DNA of 64,000 bases. It comes from PALSA-270 sp963770245. Lineage in GTDB: Bacteria > Acidobacteriota > Terriglobia > Terriglobales > Acidobacteriaceae. The notes below the pieces were generated by a model. It did no database searches, had not been told where the DNA came from, and saw only the letters and a list, made by a program, of their open reading frames with translations. The stretch spans positions 186,001-250,000 of the forward strand of contig CAVYOX010000014.1 in assembly GCA_963770245.1 (NCBI GenBank), read 5' to 3'. Positions 43,300 to 50,950 of the stretch are shown here, piece by piece. The stretch's first letter is position 1. The number at the start of each line of letters is the position of its first letter. A program made the translations under genes and the position numbers.

Positions 43300-44040
43300 A
43301 TGACAGAGCCATCCACCACCGACCGCGGCCAGACCATGCTGGTGATCAGCGCCCACGCCGCCGACTTCGTGTGGCGGGCCGGAGGCGCGATTGCGCTCTA
43401 TGCCGAACGCGGAAGCCGAGTGCGAATCCTGTGTCTGTCCTACGGCGAGCGCGGCGAATCCGAGCGCCTGTGGAAACAGCCGGGCATGACGCTCGACCGG
43501 GTGAAGGATTCACGGCGCGCCGAGTCCGAAAAAGCCGCCGACATTTTGGGCGCGGAGATTCGTTTTTTTGATTCCGGAGACTATCCCTTGCAACCCTCGG
43601 AAGAAACCATTCATGAAATGGTGCTCGAATTCCGCCGCCATCAGCCGGCTCTGGTGCTCACGCACTCCCTCGCCGATCCCTATAATCCCGACCATCCCGC
43701 GGCCTCGGAGCTCACCCTGCGGACTCGCATCTACGCTCAGGCGGCAGGCTATCCCGCCGAGGGCGAGAAGCTCGGAGCCCCGCCGGTTTTTCTGTTCGAA
43801 CCCCACCAGCCCGAGCAATGTGACTTCGATCCGCAGGTGCTGCTCGACATCACTCCAGTATTTGCACGCAAGCGCCAAGCCATGGAGTCCATGGAGGCGC
43901 AGGAACATCTCTGGCAGTACTACACCGACCTGGCCGTCCGCCGCGGCGTGCAAGCCGTGCGCAACTCCGGCCGCAAGACCATCCAGTATGCCGAGGCCTT
44001 TCAGAGGCTCTATCCTCAGGTGACCGGCGAGCTGTCGTAA
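43300..44040 (+). CDS. PIG-L/LmbE-fold protein, GalB-like 4-oxalomesaconate hydratase
   Basis: 246 aa PIG-L superfamily member. The metal motif appears as 'VISAHAADFVWRAGGAIALY' with H19 and D22; most deacetylases of the family have H-P-D-D. A later ligand His is in 'YNPDHPAASELT' (about 130). 'ILCLSYGERGESERLWKQPG' is the signature of the GalB branch, in which a Zn-dependent PIG-L fold hydrates 4-oxalomesaconate (4-carboxy-2-hydroxymuconate) in gallate and protocatechuate 4,5-cleavage. The gene immediately downstream is LigK/GalC-like, the next enzyme of that pathway, which strengthens the call. A deacetylase role is the alternative. Start ATG 43300. Confidence 0.8.
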   Translation: MTEPSTTDRGQTMLVISAHAADFVWRAGGAIALYAERGSRVRILCLSYGERGESERLWKQPGMTLDRVKDSRRAESEKAADILGAEIRFFDSGDYPLQPSEETIHEMVLEFRRHQPALVLTHSLADPYNPDHPAASELTLRTRIYAQAAGYPAEGEKLGAPPVFLFEPHQPEQCDFDPQVLLDITPVFARKRQAMESMEAQEHLWQYYTDLAVRRGVQAVRNSGRKTIQYAEAFQRLYPQVTGELS

Positions 44041-44071
44041 GATCGGACCTAAGAAGCAAGAAATCTTTAAG

Positions 44072-44818
44072 ATGCACCAGGGAAACCGAACAGAGATCAA
44101 ACAGCAGAATCAGAACCTGATGAAAAACCAAATCGTCCGCCACATCGAACGACCGGCCGCTGAGGTTGTGCGCTGGCTGTTCGAACTGGGAGTCGCCACC
44201 GTGCATGAAGCCCAGGGACGTACCGGCCTGATGCGTCCCTCCATGCGTCCTATCTACCCTGGGGCCCGTTTGGCCGGGCCGGCCATCACGGTATCGTCCC
44301 ATCCCGGCGACAATCTGATGATCCACGCCGCCCTCGAGGTCTGCCGTCCGGGCGACGTCCTAGTGGTTGCGCCGGTGGCCGAGTCCACCGACGGAATGTT
44401 CGGCGAGCTGCTGGCCACCTCCTGCCGCGCCCACGGGGTGGTGGGGCTGATCATTGACGCGGGCGTCCGCGATTCGACCGACCTGACCGCCATGGCTTTT
44501 CCGGTGTGGTCGAAAGCGATCTCGGCGCAGGGCACGGTCAAAGCCACCGCCGGTTCGGTGAACATCGACCTAGTCTGCGCCGGAGCTTTGGTTCACCCGG
44601 GCGACGTCATCGTAGCCGACCAAGACGGTGTCGTGGTCGTCGCCCGCGGCGACGCCCGGGAAGTCTCCAGGCTGGGGGAGGAGCGGCGGGCCAAAGAGGA
44701 GAGCGCTCGCCAGAGGCTTGCGAAGGGCGAATTGGGCCTTGACCTGTACTCGCTGCGCGCGAAACTCCGCGAACTAGGCGTGCAGTATGTTGATTCGGAA
44801 GGGTCTAAGACCGAGTAG
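44072..44818 (+). CDS. LigK/GalC-like 4-carboxy-4-hydroxy-2-oxoadipate aldolase (RraA fold)
   Basis: 248 aa, or 232 aa if started at ATG 44120, which suits family length better; ribosome sites are weak for both. RraA-fold class II aldolase. 'LFELGVATVHEAQGRTGLM' is the LigK/GalC opening; 'GARLAGPAITVSSHPGDNL', 'AALEVCRPGDVLVV', the phosphate/pyruvate loop 'GMFGELLATSCRAHGVVGLI' and the catalytic Arg-Asp in 'IDAGVRDSTDL' are present, followed by 'VHPGDVIVADQDGVVVVARG'. The enzyme splits 4-carboxy-4-hydroxy-2-oxoadipate to pyruvate and oxaloacetate and often decarboxylates oxaloacetate. Last gene of the three-gene cassette. Confidence 0.87.
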   Translation: MHQGNRTEIKQQNQNLMKNQIVRHIERPAAEVVRWLFELGVATVHEAQGRTGLMRPSMRPIYPGARLAGPAITVSSHPGDNLMIHAALEVCRPGDVLVVAPVAESTDGMFGELLATSCRAHGVVGLIIDAGVRDSTDLTAMAFPVWSKAISAQGTVKATAGSVNIDLVCAGALVHPGDVIVADQDGVVVVARGDAREVSRLGEERRAKEESARQRLAKGELGLDLYSLRAKLRELGVQYVDSEGSKTE

Positions 44819-45140
44819 GGGCAATTTCCTGAGCACAAAAGAGAAAAAAGTTGCACACCGTGGCACCGACCAAAGCGGTCCCCTAGTGTTTATGCGGGTT
44901 CCCGGTTACCAAAGTTCAGCAAGGCTCCGGGAAATCGCGGTTAACAGTTTTTGTTTACTTACGGTTAGAATGTGGCCCTTAAGTAAGCCCGCGATCTACT
45001 TTTCAGTTGCGCTGAGACCTATAACCCCCGTATTATCGATGAGTTGCAAGACTTCGCGCAGGGCGCCAGTCGTTGGCAAGAAGCTTGCATCACTCATACT
45101 AGATAGACGGGTAAATCGGGGAATTCATAAAAGGGACTTA
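44819..45140. other. Leader/promoter interval before the transpeptidase gene
   Basis: 322 bases. TTAACA (44941-44946) and TAGAAT (44966-44971) are promoter-like, though their 19-base spacing is long; this would give a leader of about 160 bases. The frame of the downstream gene is open through here but the translation is not protein-like. Nothing else recognised. Confidence 0.4.
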
Positions 45141-46379
45141 ATGTTCAGCAAGAAATCCGCACTTCTCAATCTCTTACTCGCCTGCATGATGTCCCTGTTG
45201 CTCCCCGGCAGCGGCACCGCGGCCAATATCAGCACGGGTTCCTTGACTACCAGAAAATCCCGGTCGCATTTGACCGAGAGCCAGCTTGCCCGTCGTCGCA
45301 TGCGTCACCTCGCCCGCGGCCGGGCGGTGGTTCATGCCCGGGTGGCGAGCACCGGGCACCGCCGTCGCCACCGTTATTACGAGCGCTTCAACGCCAGCTC
45401 GTTTGTCACCAACGATGTCACCGCAGGCGACGTCACAACCGGAGAAGATCCGGTGGTTCGCCAGGCGGCTCTCGATGCCCTCGGCAATATGAACGGCACC
45501 GTGGTCGCGATTGAGCCGACCAGCGGACGGGTTCTGGCGATGGTCAACCAGAAGCTCGCACTTTCAAGCGGCGCGCAGCCCTGCTCGACCATCAAGCTTT
45601 CGGTTGCGCTCGCTGCCCTCAGTGAGGGGTTGATCAACAAGGAAACCGAAATCAGCCTGGGCGCCCACAGCCGCATGAACCTGACCGAAGCTTTGGCGCA
45701 CTCCAACAACGCTTACTTTGAAGCCCTGGGCCGCGAGCTCGGTTTTGAAAAAGTCAGCTTTTACGCGCACGAGTTCGGGCTGGGCGAGATGGCGGGCTAC
45801 GATATTTCGGGCGAGCAGCTCGGAACCTATCCCGATCAGGTCATTCCGGCCACCGAAGGCGGGGTCGGCAAGATGTGCAGTTTCGGCGAAGGGGTTTCGA
45901 TGACTCCGCTGCAACTGGGCGCCATGGTCTCGGCCATCGCCAACGGCGGCACCCTGTATTACATGCAGCATCCTTCGACGCCCGAAGAAGTCGCCAATTT
46001 CCAGCCGCGCATCAAACGGCACCTCGACATCGCCCCGCTGATTCCTGAAATCTCCGACGGCATGGCCGGGGCGGTGAATTACGGCACCGCGCGCCGGGTC
46101 AAGCTGAGCTTCAACGAGGAGGAGATTCTAGGCAAGACCGGAACCTGCTCGAAGGCGGGAACCCGTTTCGGCTGGTTTGCCTCCTATGCCAACACCAGCG
46201 TAGGCCGAGTCGTCGTCGTCGTATTCCTGGAGGGCGGACGCCCCACCTTCGGTCCGAAGGCGGCGGAAATCGCCGGCCGGGTGTACCGCGGTCTCTACGA
46301 TCACAGTTTCTTCGCGGAAAAGCCGGTGGTGCAGCCAACCGATGCCGCCGTGGTTAAAACCGCCGCCCCGACCCAGTAA
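45141..46379 (+). CDS. Stand-alone penicillin-binding transpeptidase
   Basis: 412 aa from ATG 45141 (AGGGA 6 bases upstream). Signal/anchor sequence 1-28. A strongly basic segment follows (about 38-80, 'LARRRMRHLARGRAV', 'TGHRRRHRYYERF'). The catalytic domain starts near 108 with 'MNGTVVAIEPTSGRVLAMVN' and has S149-T-I-K (SxxK), S188-N-N (SxN) and K332-T-G-T. It is a class B-like transpeptidase domain without the usual N-terminal dimerisation/pedestal domain, as in some PbpA/FtsI-like or class D-type proteins. It should act in periplasmic peptidoglycan cross-linking. It has its own terminator at 46414, so it is a single-gene unit. Confidence 0.9.
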   Translation: MFSKKSALLNLLLACMMSLLLPGSGTAANISTGSLTTRKSRSHLTESQLARRRMRHLARGRAVVHARVASTGHRRRHRYYERFNASSFVTNDVTAGDVTTGEDPVVRQAALDALGNMNGTVVAIEPTSGRVLAMVNQKLALSSGAQPCSTIKLSVALAALSEGLINKETEISLGAHSRMNLTEALAHSNNAYFEALGRELGFEKVSFYAHEFGLGEMAGYDISGEQLGTYPDQVIPATEGGVGKMCSFGEGVSMTPLQLGAMVSAIANGGTLYYMQHPSTPEEVANFQPRIKRHLDIAPLIPEISDGMAGAVNYGTARRVKLSFNEEEILGKTGTCSKAGTRFGWFASYANTSVGRVVVVVFLEGGRPTFGPKAAEIAGRVYRGLYDHSFFAEKPVVQPTDAAVVKTAAPTQ

Positions 46380-46413
46380 CCGCTTTCTGCCGTCCAGTTT
46401 CGGGCTTTCACCT

Positions 46414-46446
46414 CAAAACCCCTTTGGCGAGGGGTTTTGGCTTTTT
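46414..46446 (+). terminator. Rho-independent terminator of the transpeptidase gene
   Basis: Perfect 10-bp stem CAAAACCCCT (46414-46423) / AGGGGTTTTG (46430-46439), loop of six, followed by GCTTTTT. It begins 35 bases past the stop at 46379 and is the clearest terminator in the window. Confidence 0.88.
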
Positions 46447-46557
46447 GCCTCGGCCGTTTGCCTGGAGTCGCGCGCCAACCCATTCAAAAGTACAATCGAC
46501 TGCGCCGCGGCTTTCGCCGGCTGCCGGTCCCGGAAAGCACCGGCCCAGGGGGAGGGA

Positions 46558-47682
46558 ATGCCCGAGACCACCAGCTCATTCCTCGACAAGCTTCAGCCCG
46601 CGCCGCAGAAGAGGTTGCTGGCGCTCGATGGCGGCGGCATCCGCGGCGTGCTTACGCTCGAAATCCTGGCTGCGGTCGAACAGATCGTGCGCAAGAAACT
46701 GGCCCGGCCGGACGCCGTACTGGCCGACTATTTTGACTACATTGCCGGCACCAGTACGGGGGCGATCATCGGGACTTGCCTGGCCATCGGCATGAGCGTC
46801 AAACAAGTCCGCGCTTTCTACATCAACAACGGGCCGGCCATGTTCAGCCGGGCCGCGGTGCTCCGCCGATTCCACTACAAATTCGAGCAGGACCACCTGG
46901 CCGCCATGCTGAAAGACGTCCTGGGCGCCGAGACCACGCTCGGTTCCGCTCGCCTGCGAACCCTTCTGATGATGGTCATGCGCAACGCCACGACCGACTC
47001 TCCTTGGCCGGTCTGCAACCATCCCGGAGCGCTGTTCAACGACCGCAAATTTCCCGGATGCAATCTCGATTTGCCGCTTTGGCAATTGGTTCGCGCGAGC
47101 ACCGCCGCTCCTACCTACTTTCCGCCGGAAGTGGTGCGGGTGGGAGGCGAAGAATTTCTTTTCGTCGATGGCGGTGTCACCATGTTCAACAATCCGGCAT
47201 TCCAACTTTTTCTCATGGCTACGGTCGAGCCCTACAACCTCAATTGGCCGGCGGGCGCGGACCGCATGCTGCTCGTTTCGGTCGGTACCGGCTCGGCGCC
47301 GAAGGCCAACGCTCATCTCCGGGCCGAGGATCTCACCCTGGTGTATAACGTCAGCTCGATTCCCGGCGCGCTCATGTTCGCCGCCCTGAACCAGCAGGAT
47401 TTCCTGTGCCGCATTTTTGGCGCCTGCCTCGCCGGACCCGTGCTCGACATGGAAGTCGGCGACATGTGCGGCAAGGCGGGCCCGGCCGCCCCGAAGCTAT
47501 TCACCTACATGCGATACAACGCGGAATTGAGCGGGCGCGGCTTGGCGCAGTTGGGCTTGAGCCACATCCGTCCCGAGGATGTGGAGGCGCTCGATTCGGT
47601 CGAGCACATCGCCGAATTAGAGCAGGTGGGACGGGCCGTGGCCGAGCAGGACGTCAAGGAAGGTCACTTCGAGCGCTTCTAG
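46558..47682 (+). CDS. Patatin-like phospholipase
   Basis: 374 aa from ATG 46558 (GGGGGAGG upstream, close spacing); an earlier in-frame start at 46342 would overlap the previous gene and terminator. Patatin Ser-Asp dyad: oxyanion loop 'LALDGGGIRGVLTLEIL', nucleophile S66 in 'GTSTG' ('YFDYIAGTSTGAIIGTCLAI'), and D204 in 'FVDGGVTMFNNP'. No signal peptide, so cytoplasmic or released by another route. Patatins hydrolyse acyl lipids. Close relatives include the CapV-type effectors of CBASS, but no cyclase or other defence gene is adjacent, so a lipid housekeeping role is the default. 'ASTAAPTYFPPEVVRVGGEE' is the standard middle motif. Confidence 0.92.
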   Translation: MPETTSSFLDKLQPAPQKRLLALDGGGIRGVLTLEILAAVEQIVRKKLARPDAVLADYFDYIAGTSTGAIIGTCLAIGMSVKQVRAFYINNGPAMFSRAAVLRRFHYKFEQDHLAAMLKDVLGAETTLGSARLRTLLMMVMRNATTDSPWPVCNHPGALFNDRKFPGCNLDLPLWQLVRASTAAPTYFPPEVVRVGGEEFLFVDGGVTMFNNPAFQLFLMATVEPYNLNWPAGADRMLLVSVGTGSAPKANAHLRAEDLTLVYNVSSIPGALMFAALNQQDFLCRIFGACLAGPVLDMEVGDMCGKAGPAAPKLFTYMRYNAELSGRGLAQLGLSHIRPEDVEALDSVEHIAELEQVGRAVAEQDVKEGHFERF

Positions 47683-47982
47683 CTCACCCGTTCCTGTGCC
47701 CGCTCGGGAATTTAAGTGGCTTTCGCAGACCGAGAGGAGGGGCCCAGGCCGGGGACCCGAACTGGAATTCGGGGGCGCGTCACGCCTGCGATTAACCGGG
47801 GGGTGCCGCGAAATCCATGGTAGATTAGGGGCGTTCGGCGACTCCCCAGGGGAGCGTCGGATGGGACGCGGGCCGGAGATCGAGATGCAGCTTCTGCTGC
47901 CCGTCCGGTCCCGTGGCGAAGGGCAAGACCTTGCCCGGGTTGCGGGCACGGGAAACCGCTCTCGGCACCGGGAGGTGAGCGC
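47683..47982. other. Intergenic interval, nothing recognised
   Basis: 300 bases, GC-rich, with runs of G and C. No convincing reading frame, promoter or terminator was seen; GGGAGGTG (about 47970-47977) is the ribosome site of the next gene. Confidence 0.4.
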
Positions 47983-50229
47983 ATGTTGACCCGAATTCTT
48001 TCACTCGTGGTGCTGGGCGGATTTTTTGTGGGCCTGCCGGTGGTAGCTCAAGCGCCGTCCCCCGCCGCCGAGCCGACTCCGGTCATTCACGCCACCGCCC
48101 GGGAAGTGCTTCTGGACTTTGTGGCGCGCGATAAGCATCATCATGCCATCACCGACCTTCATCCCGAAGAAGTGGAAGTTTACGAGGACGGTGTTCTGCA
48201 GAAGGTCAACTCCTTTCGCAACATCGAGGGCGCCGAGCAACTGCAGCTGGAGCGTGAAGCGGCGCAGACTCCGGCCCCCACCACGGATTCCGCAGCCGCC
48301 CCAAACACCGGGAAGAGCGTGCCCGTGGTGGCGCCTCCTCTCAACACCCTGAAACAGATCAATTTCGTTTCGGTGGTATTTGCCCAGATCGCTCCCCTCG
48401 ACCTCGATTTCGCCCGCCGGGCGGTGCTGGAATTTCTGAAAAGCGACACCCTGCCGAACACCTTCGTGACCGTCTACACCATGAATCCGAGTTTGCAACT
48501 GGTGCAGGACTTTACCGGCGACAAGGAGGTGCTGGCAAAGTCGGTGGATGCGGCTTCCAAAGGAGTCTATGGCACGGGCGGTCTCGGAATCGACGCCTCG
48601 ATCGCGAGCGCCGTCGGTGCGGAAGTGCATGCCGAAAACGAGAACATTGCGGCGGCGGCGATCAAGGGCATTGCGGCAGAGCAGTCGACCAATCCCAATC
48701 AGGATCAGGCGACGCGCGTTACGACCGATCCTCTCTGGGCGCACAACGCTGCTTCCTTGGATGCTTCCGTCAGCCTGGGGAATGCGCTGCAGACGCAATC
48801 GGATACCGAGAAAGGACTGCGCTTTGCGACCAGCTTGTACCATGGCATGGACGCGATGGATTCCCTGCGCGCTTTGGTGCATCGCGAGGAGAAGCTGCCC
48901 GGGCGAAAGGTTGTGCTCTATTTGTCGGACGGGCTGGCGTTTCCGGTCAATCGGCGGGACGTAGTGGATGGGCTGATCAGCTACGCCAACCGCTCCGGAG
49001 TCGCCTTTTACACGGTCGACACGCGGGGTCTGAGCACCGACGATCCGATGTTGCAGCCGCTGGCCGATATGAAGCGGGCGGGAGCCGAGAGTTCGGCGCA
49101 AGTGGCAGACCCGCAGTCGGGGCACATGCAGGACGATGATATCCAGCTGACCTCGGTGTCGAACGACCAACAGACGATGCAGGAACTGGCCGAGGACACA
49201 GGGGGATTTGCCGTCTCCAACACCAATCAGATTGAAGAGCCCATGCAGCGCATGATGGAGGACATCCGCACTCACTATGAGCTGGCTTATACGCCCACCT
49301 CAACCAACTACGATGGGCACTTCCGCAAGATCGAGGTCAAGATCGCACGGCCCAAGATCATGGTGCAGACGCGCAGCGGCTATTATGCTTTGCCCGAGCT
49401 GAATGGCGAGCCCCTGCAGCCTTTTGAAGTCATCGCCCTGAAAGCGATTAACACGCGGCCGGCGCCGGTCGGGTTTCCCTATCATGTAGCGGTCATGGAA
49501 TTCCGGCCCAAAGAAAACGCAGTGGACTACGAGGTGGCGTTTGAAGTTCCGACCTCGGCCCTGACCGTGGTTTCAGATCCAAAAACTGGGAAAGGTCGCA
49601 TTCGGGCCTCGGTGTTCGCGGTCATCCACGACACCCATGGCGAGATCATCGGCAAAGTAGGCCGTGACCTGGTCCGCGAAGTGCCGAGCCAGGACGTCGC
49701 GCAACTTGCCAGTGACCGAATCCTCTACGCCGAGCCGGTCGAATTGCCCGCCGGCCATTACGTCATCGATACCGCGGTTACAGATGAGCAGGTGGGCAAG
49801 TCGACGGTCCGACGCCTCTCGGTTTTCGTCGATCCGGGCAGCGGTCTGGGCTTGAGCGCGGTGCAGCTGGTGCGGGGAGTTTCGCCCTTGGCCGGACCGC
49901 GGAATCCGGGAAACCCCTTCGAGAGTGACGGGGGGCGGATTACTCCGACGCTCGCGGACTCGATGGCCTCCGGCAAGCCCGTGGATCTCTATTTCATCGT
50001 GTATCCCGCGAAGCAGGCGCCCGCGGAACAACCGAAAGTTACCTTGCAACTCTATCGGGATGGGAAGGAAGTGGCACGCAAACCCCTGGCCTTAGCCAAG
50101 CCCCAGGCGGACGGCTCAATCCCCATGATGGTGCAGCTTTCTCCCGATACCGGGCAGTTCGATATTCGTATCACCGCGCAGCAGGGCCCACTGGTCGCCG
50201 AATCCACCCGTTCCTTGAAGATCGAGTGA
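47983..50229 (+). CDS. Secreted acidobacterial VWFA-related domain protein
   Basis: 748 aa, start ATG 47983 with GGAGGTG upstream. Signal peptide 1-24 ('LSLVVLGGFFVGLPVVAQ'). The VWFA-related domain opens with 'ATAREVLLDFVARDKHHHAI', 'DLHPEEVEVYEDGVLQKVNS', then 'INFVSVVFAQIAPLDLDFAR', 'LFVT'-type strand 'TFVTVYTMNPSLQLVQDF', 'KLPGRKVVLYLSDGLAFPV' and 'VDTRGLSTDDPM'. 'DTGGFAVSNTNQIEEPMQRM' and 'HYELAYTPTSTNYDGHFRKI' are near-identical in layout to the fusion at 24632. A C-terminal beta-rich region of 270 residues follows. The true MIDAS DxSxS is not preserved. Envelope protein of unknown role; paralogous to the VWFA half of the 1144-aa protein. Confidence 0.9.
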   Translation: MLTRILSLVVLGGFFVGLPVVAQAPSPAAEPTPVIHATAREVLLDFVARDKHHHAITDLHPEEVEVYEDGVLQKVNSFRNIEGAEQLQLEREAAQTPAPTTDSAAAPNTGKSVPVVAPPLNTLKQINFVSVVFAQIAPLDLDFARRAVLEFLKSDTLPNTFVTVYTMNPSLQLVQDFTGDKEVLAKSVDAASKGVYGTGGLGIDASIASAVGAEVHAENENIAAAAIKGIAAEQSTNPNQDQATRVTTDPLWAHNAASLDASVSLGNALQTQSDTEKGLRFATSLYHGMDAMDSLRALVHREEKLPGRKVVLYLSDGLAFPVNRRDVVDGLISYANRSGVAFYTVDTRGLSTDDPMLQPLADMKRAGAESSAQVADPQSGHMQDDDIQLTSVSNDQQTMQELAEDTGGFAVSNTNQIEEPMQRMMEDIRTHYELAYTPTSTNYDGHFRKIEVKIARPKIMVQTRSGYYALPELNGEPLQPFEVIALKAINTRPAPVGFPYHVAVMEFRPKENAVDYEVAFEVPTSALTVVSDPKTGKGRIRASVFAVIHDTHGEIIGKVGRDLVREVPSQDVAQLASDRILYAEPVELPAGHYVIDTAVTDEQVGKSTVRRLSVFVDPGSGLGLSAVQLVRGVSPLAGPRNPGNPFESDGGRITPTLADSMASGKPVDLYFIVYPAKQAPAEQPKVTLQLYRDGKEVARKPLALAKPQADGSIPMMVQLSPDTGQFDIRITAQQGPLVAESTRSLKIE

Positions 50230-50273
50230 GCCTTGCGCGGGCTTCGGCCCCGCCGAAGCTTGGCTGCCGCCCT

Positions 50274-50573
50274 CTAGTTTTCCCAAACGATCGTGGACTT
50301 CTTCGCCGCGGCGTGCTCTTTCCGCAGGGCGCGCGCGATGTCGCCTAGCGGAATGGTTCGCGCCGCAGGCTGCACTTCCCAAAGCGGCCTCTGGCCCTGA
50401 CCGTGAAACGAGGGAGATTGTTCCATCACGTTCTGCGATCGCGCCATTCCCTGTTGCGAGGCGTGCTCCACATGACTGGAAAACTCCGTCGGGTGGGCAT
50501 CGCTGTTCAGATAAGTCTGTCCAAACGCCGCGGTGGCGCAAAGAAAACAGAGGGCAAAAATCGTAGTCTTCAT
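50274..50573 (-). CDS. Small secreted protein, 99 aa
   Basis: ATG at 50573 with GGAGA 8 bases upstream; the in-frame extension to 50705 lacks any protein-like character. Signal peptide 1-18 ('TTIFALCFLCATAAFG'). The mature 80 residues are polar with 'HPTEFSSHVEHASQQGMA', 'SLWEVQPAARTIPLGDIA'-like text (precisely 'RPLWEVQPAARTIPLGDIA') and end 'RALRKEHAAAKKSTIVWEN'. I recall similar short exported proteins with 'PLGDVARALRKQHAAAKKA' ends in Acidobacteria, with no function assigned. Convergent with the VWFA gene; the stop codons are 44 bases apart. Confidence 0.78.
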   Translation of the reverse strand: MKTTIFALCFLCATAAFGQTYLNSDAHPTEFSSHVEHASQQGMARSQNVMEQSPSFHGQGQRPLWEVQPAARTIPLGDIARALRKEHAAAKKSTIVWEN

Positions 50574-50798
50574 CGAATGATCTCCTGCTGCATAGGAACC
50601 TAGACATCTCGGAACTCGCACCTTGCCAGGGGTCGTTCGTTTCCCCGGAATATGCGCTCGGGCCGGTGAGGAACGGAAAACGGCTGGCTTGTCTCCGCCT
50701 CCCATGGCTCGCTATGAGATAAGCAAGGCCGGTACCAATCCATGCCTGTTGAAACAGCAGCTTCTGAGACGGGTCGGTGGGAAGCCGCGCAATTGTTT

Positions 50799-50810
50799 GC
50801 ACAATTGTGC
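50799..50810. promoter_or_regulatory. Perfect palindrome GCACAATTGTGC
   Basis: A 12-bp perfect palindrome, flanked by GTTT on the left and C-AAAC on the right so that the symmetry nearly extends to 20 bp. A second CAATTGT lies 12 bases to its left. It resembles a dimeric repressor site and lies about 226 bases upstream of the 99-aa gene. Confidence 0.45.
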
Positions 50811-50905
50811 CAAACCAGGCCTAGCAAAGTGCTCGTCCCTTGCAGCCGCCGGTCGACGGTAAGGGTCGGCCAAAAAGCGTCGCAGAGAACACCGGGGCGC
50901 TGAAC

Positions 50906-50929
50906 GGGGGTCCAAATGGGGGTCCAAAT
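50906..50929. repeat. Tandem 12-bp repeat GGGGGTCCAAAT x2
   Basis: Two perfect abutting copies, ending 21 bases before the 3' end of the quinoprotein gene. Significance unknown; could arise by slippage. Confidence 0.6.
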
Positions 50930-50950
50930 GATCTCCGCGAACTCGGCCCG

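Larger units (their letters stand above)
50574..50950. other. Intergenic region with operator-like palindrome and tandem repeat
   Basis: About 380 bases upstream of the 99-aa gene and past the end of the quinoprotein gene. It contains the perfect 12-bp palindrome at 50799-50810 and two 12-bp tandem copies at 50906-50929. Overlapping open frames here are compositionally random. Confidence 0.45.

Noticed and set aside
46558..47682. Patatin as a CBASS-type defence effector
   Set aside because: No nucleotide cyclase, E1/E2 or JAB gene is adjacent, and the neighbours are envelope genes.
48001..49275. 424-codon minus-strand frame opposite the second VWFA gene
   Set aside because: Shadow; the plus-strand product has a signal peptide and family motifs.
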